Shown piece after piece: positions 4,545 to 7,082 of a stretch of DNA of 7,082 nucleotides; position 1 is the stretch's first letter; the number at the start of each line of letters is the position of its first letter. Under the pieces are notes generated by a model that worked only from the letters and a program-made list of their open reading frames with translations, made no database searches and was not told where the DNA came from. The DNA comes from Planctomycetota bacterium (GTDB taxonomy: Bacteria > Planctomycetota > SZUA-567), in contig JAJBTL010000450.1 in assembly GCA_020860865.1 (NCBI GenBank), positions 1 through 7,082 on the forward strand, given 5' to 3'. Position numbers and translations under genes: made by a program.

Positions 4545-7082
4545 TCAACTTCCAGTGGCACGCCAGTGATTGGCAACGATATACGAAACTTCTTCTTTTT
4601 GCTCTTCGTTCCAGCGTCCGTCCTCACCGGCCGGTGTCCCGAATGAAGCCATTGCCTGAAGCATTTGGTTCATTTGAGAATTGATGAGTTCGGCACCGCC
4701 TGCGCTGATCTTTTCCACCTGATAGGAGGATGAACTGAACCAACTCTGAATAGTCACCTGGTCCTCGGTGCCCACAACGTCGATAACCAGATCGTTCCCG
4801 TTTTTCGTAAACCAGAGATCCTCGACGTTGATGTCGTCGCCAAAGGCCAAAGCGTCACTCCCACCAGTGTCGTAAATCACGTCGTGACCATCACCTCGGC
4901 CAAACAAGTACGTATCGTTACCGTTACCGCCTTCCAGCCGGTCATTGCCCGCGCCACCATGGAGAATATCGTCGTAGTAGCTTCCGCGTAACCTGTTATC
5001 ACCGTCGTTCCCTACCAGATACGATCCATTCCCCATGGCGTAGGCACTCGTCTCGCCTTCTGCCATGCGAATGGGAAGCGTGTCGAGCTCACTTCCTTCC
5101 CATACCGTACCGTCGGAAAACTCTATCGCCTGAATACCGTAAATATTTCTCGCCATAGCGTCATTACAAGAATACCCTTTCTCCACCGTTATCGTCTCGC
5201 CGGTTTCCTTGATGCGGACTATAAAGTCGGCAGTTGAGCCACTCCAATTACCCACCTCAAGCTCAATGTCTTCAGGACGCAAATCACCCACCAGCATAAG
5301 TACATTACGGCGATCGGTAGTGAACTGGTACTGGTAAATCACGTCATGACCATCACCTCGGCCAAACAGGTACGTATCGTTACCGTTACCGCCTTCAAGC
5401 TGGTCATTGCCCGCGCCACCATGGAGAATGTCGTCGCCTTCACCACCATAAAGAATATCGTCACCATCCTCGCCATATAAAACGTCATTCCCTGATCCAC
5501 CATATAATAGGTCATTACCATCTCCACCGTGAATTCTGTCATGCCCGCCTTTTCCATGAAGTTCATTGGCTTCATGACTCCCAGTGATCATCGTATTTAG
5601 CTCATTTGGCGCACAGGTTTTTTCTGTTCCATCGGCAACGATAAAGTTACTGTATACACCACTCACATAAACTGATGTTAAATCATCCGATTCACTATAC
5701 TCTAAAGCCATTAAATCGGCGCATTCCCTTCCTCTGGCATCATAGGCTTTAAGTTGATTCATAAAATCAATAACTTTTTTAGTGCCTTTATCTCCTTCTT
5801 CTATAAGAGAACTAAGCGCCGCATATAAAGAGTCTGTGGTGCCTCCCAGTTTAGTTGCTTGAACTGCTAGTTTATACAAATCGTTGTAGTGCGTACTGAG
5901 GAGGAGATAAGATTCTACCTTTGCTTCGTATTCGACGAAATATTCTTTAAGCATTGAAGAATCTCTCGAATGGGGATTCTCATCGTAGCCGCCACTACAT
6001 AAGAGCTGAAAGTATTCCTTTCCTAATAAGTATTCCATGGCTGTCAGTTTTTGGGCATCAACGTGGCTCCCACGACTAGCTGGATCGAGATCTGATACGC
6101 CGGTCCAAGCGAATATTATATCCCAAATTAAAGTTTTTGCGTGCTCGGGATCAGATGCTACGAAATCTTCTACCAGAGCTTTTAGTGTGCCAGTCTCATC
6201 TCTCATCATAGCTTGATGAAGGCTTGGAACATTGCCGTAGCCTCTGATGTTGGGGAGTTTTTTGATTTCGTTGGAAACTTCGATCTCGTCTAAATACTTG
6301 GTGTCGACAGAATCGCCAACGAACCATACGTCGCTCATTTGACCTGTTGATCCGTCTTCACGGATAAACGAGCCGGTTTGTCTATGTTCGTTTTGATTTT
6401 CGTCCACATGGTCCTGTTCCTGGTAGTCCACGTGGAGGCCGGCGATACCCGCTTCCTCAAGTGAGATGAGTTCACCGTCATCAACCACACCATTCCCGTT
6501 TTTGTCCTGCCAAAGCTGGAGTTCCGACCAGCGGTCATCGTTCTTATCGACGATGCCGTCACCATTGGAGTCAAACTCGGCCAAGGCTTCAAATCCGTTT
6601 GCAGCCTTTTCGCCACTTTCAAGGATAAAGTTATCCCCAAAGAGTTCGCTCCCGTCGTCGATAAGACCATTTTCGTTCCTATCCCATACGAGCAAGGCAT
6701 CGTTAGATCCTACCCAGCCAGTCTTTTCGGCGAATCGGTTACCGTCGTGATCAAAATAGACCCCCTCCTCAACATTCTTCGTTTCCACGCCGTCACGATC
6801 CAAGTCCAGAATTATGGGACTTGGTGTACTTTTTGGAGGGTCACCTGGTGTTGGTTGATCGGGTGTACTGTCATCATCATTGCCGTCTTCATTTGACTCA
6901 CTCCCGCCACCTCCATCCCCTCCAGTACCGCCACCATTTTCACCTCCGCCTCCTGTACCGTTTCCGCTACCACCCCCGTTTTCATTTCCAGTTCCACCTC
7001 CGCTTTCTCCGCCGGAACCACCGGTCCCACCTCCGCTTCCTCCACCACCTCCGTTACCGCCTTTATTACCGCCACCTTTGTT
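4545..7082 (-). CDS. RTX calcium-binding protein with FrpC-like module, N-terminus missing
   Basis: RTX proteins leave diderm cells through type I secretion and fold on binding extracellular calcium. The frame is open to the right edge, giving 845 visible residues. In order: a Gly-rich tract (1-60, 39 Gly); an acidic Pro/Ser linker (61-87); a FrpC-type self-processing-like module (about 88-255) with EF-hand-like loops DLDRDGVET, FDHDGN, WDRNENGLIDDGSELFGDN, FDSNGDGIVD and WQDKNGNGVVDDGE; a helical region (about 265-480) with LPNIRGYGNVPSLHQAM; seven RTX nonapeptides (about 510-572); a haemolysin-associated domain; a second RTX block (691-724) and domain copy; and a C-terminal tail (about 800-845) typical of type I export signals. 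The stop is doubled (TGA TAG). The processing position reads Ser-Pro, not Asp-Pro. The interior is less GC-rich than the neighbours, suggesting transfer. Effector activity, if any, may lie upstream of the window. Confidence 0.92.
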   Translation of the reverse strand, partial: NKGGGNKGGNGGGGGSGGGTGGSGGESGGGTGNENGGGSGNGTGGGGENGGGTGGDGGGGSESNEDGNDDDSTPDQPTPGDPPKSTPSPIILDLDRDGVETKNVEEGVYFDHDGNRFAEKTGWVGSNDALLVWDRNENGLIDDGSELFGDNFILESGEKAANGFEALAEFDSNGDGIVDKNDDRWSELQLWQDKNGNGVVDDGELISLEEAGIAGLHVDYQEQDHVDENQNEHRQTGSFIREDGSTGQMSDVWFVGDSVDTKYLDEIEVSNEIKKLPNIRGYGNVPSLHQAMMRDETGTLKALVEDFVASDPEHAKTLIWDIIFAWTGVSDLDPASRGSHVDAQKLTAMEYLLGKEYFQLLCSGGYDENPHSRDSSMLKEYFVEYEAKVESYLLLSTHYNDLYKLAVQATKLGGTTDSLYAALSSLIEEGDKGTKKVIDFMNQLKAYDARGRECADLMALEYSESDDLTSVYVSGVYSNFIVADGTEKTCAPNELNTMITGSHEANELHGKGGHDRIHGGDGNDLLYGGSGNDVLYGEDGDDILYGGEGDDILHGGAGNDQLEGGNGNDTYLFGRGDGHDVIYQYQFTTDRRNVLMLVGDLRPEDIELEVGNWSGSTADFIVRIKETGETITVEKGYSCNDAMARNIYGIQAIEFSDGTVWEGSELDTLPIRMAEGETSAYAMGNGSYLVGNDGDNRLRGSYYDDILHGGAGNDRLEGGNGNDTYLFGRGDGHDVIYDTGGSDALAFGDDINVEDLWFTKNGNDLVIDVVGTEDQVTIQSWFSSSSYQVEKISAGGAELINSQMNQMLQAMASFGTPAGEDGRWNEEQKEEVSYIVANHWRATGS
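4873..4974 (-). repeat. 102-bp intragenic repeat, copy B (C-terminal)
   Basis: This matches 5335-5436 at 97 of 102 positions without gaps. It encodes the end of the second RTX block and the start of the second haemolysin-associated domain (DDILHGGAGNDRLEGGNGND, then TYLFGRGDGHDVIY). Only one of the five differences clearly changes an amino acid (Gln to Arg), the rest being synonymous, which points to recent duplication or gene conversion. Confidence 0.9.
4911..5012 (-). repeat. Second RTX repeat block (four degenerate nonapeptides)
   Basis: It encodes GNDGDNRLR, GSYYDDILH, GGAGNDRLE and GGNGNDTYL. The middle two fit the GGxGxDxUx pattern well or partly; GSYYDDILH has lost the second Gly pair. 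It is shorter and more degenerate than the first block. Confidence 0.85.
5335..5436 (-). repeat. 102-bp intragenic repeat, copy A (N-terminal)
   Basis: Partner of 4873-4974, offset by 462 bp in the same orientation. It encodes the last two nonapeptides of the first RTX block and the entry into the first haemolysin-associated domain. The domain sequences that follow the two copies have diverged strongly, so the high identity is confined to this patch. Confidence 0.9.
5367..5555 (-). repeat. First RTX repeat block (seven nonapeptides)
   Basis: Seven 27-bp units encode GKGGHDRIH, GGDGNDLLY, GGSGNDVLY, GEDGDDILY, GGEGDDILH, GGAGNDQLE and GGNGNDTYL. This is the parallel beta-roll calcium-binding motif of RTX proteins. 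The spacing is protein-driven, with no unique spacers, so it is not a CRISPR array. Confidence 0.95.
6903..7082 (-). repeat. Low-complexity Gly-rich coding tract
   Basis: On the coding strand this is a run of GGN codons broken by Ser, Thr, Asn, Glu and Lys codons, giving 39 Gly in 60 residues. It reaches the window edge, so its full length is unknown. It most likely forms a flexible linker between an upstream passenger and the FrpC-like module. The DNA is prone to slippage, so length variation between strains would be expected. Confidence 0.85.

Noticed and set aside
4911..5555. Regular 27-bp repeats as a possible CRISPR or tandem satellite
   Set aside because: The repeats are in frame, encode RTX nonapeptides, and have no unique spacers.
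6801..6803. TTG as the start of the RTX gene
   Set aside because: The same frame stays open for 93 more codons to the edge, and a start here would remove part of the first EF-hand-like loop of the module.
6812..7075. 87-codon Val/Glu/Met-rich - strand frame
   Set aside because: It is an out-of-frame shadow of the Gly-rich tract of the RTX gene; the composition comes from shifted GGN codons.

Overview
The window looks like a bacterial chromosome segment, GC-rich over its first half. It carries, on the + strand, the 3' part of a flotillin-like gene (floA), an unrecognised Arg/Ala/Pro-rich protein, the HslU/ClpY unfoldase, and an NADP-type secondary alcohol dehydrogenase. A large RTX calcium-binding protein on the - strand converges on them and runs off the right edge. 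An RTX/type I-secreted product implies a diderm cell. FloA, HslU and a Clostridium/Thermoanaerobacter-type alcohol dehydrogenase together fit an anaerobe, perhaps of the PVC group (Lentisphaerae/Kiritimatiellota/Planctomycetes) or a diderm Firmicute. That placement is inference and weak: no rRNA or other taxonomic marker is present.

Layout. 1-617: C-terminal two thirds of FloA. 618-881: spacer with a perfect 13-bp GC-rich hairpin. 882-1493: 203-aa hypothetical protein with a GTG start and clear ribosome-binding site. 1494-1599: two tandem hairpins, then the hslU ribosome-binding site. 1600-2967: complete hslU; no hslV is visible. 3002-3033: strong intrinsic terminator. 3034-3344: gene-free; a GC-rich remnant-like part, a near-perfect 21-bp dyad, then a very AT-rich leader with candidate promoters. 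3345-4400: complete alcohol dehydrogenase. 4430-4465: bidirectional terminator shared by the convergent genes. 4545-7082 (-): RTX protein, N-terminus missing, whose reading frame is open to the window edge.

How it fits together. FloA, the hypothetical protein and HslU are co-directional and could be co-transcribed, which would join a membrane-organising scaffold with a protein quality-control ATPase. The dehydrogenase is insulated by terminators on both sides and has its own regulatory leader. The RTX gene differs in base composition from its neighbours, has a mosaic interior, carries a near-identical 102-bp internal duplication, and has a FrpC-type self-processing-like module in which the usual Asp-Pro cleavage site reads Ser-Pro. 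It is the most unusual item here. I found no CRISPR array, tRNA, rRNA or intact insertion sequence.
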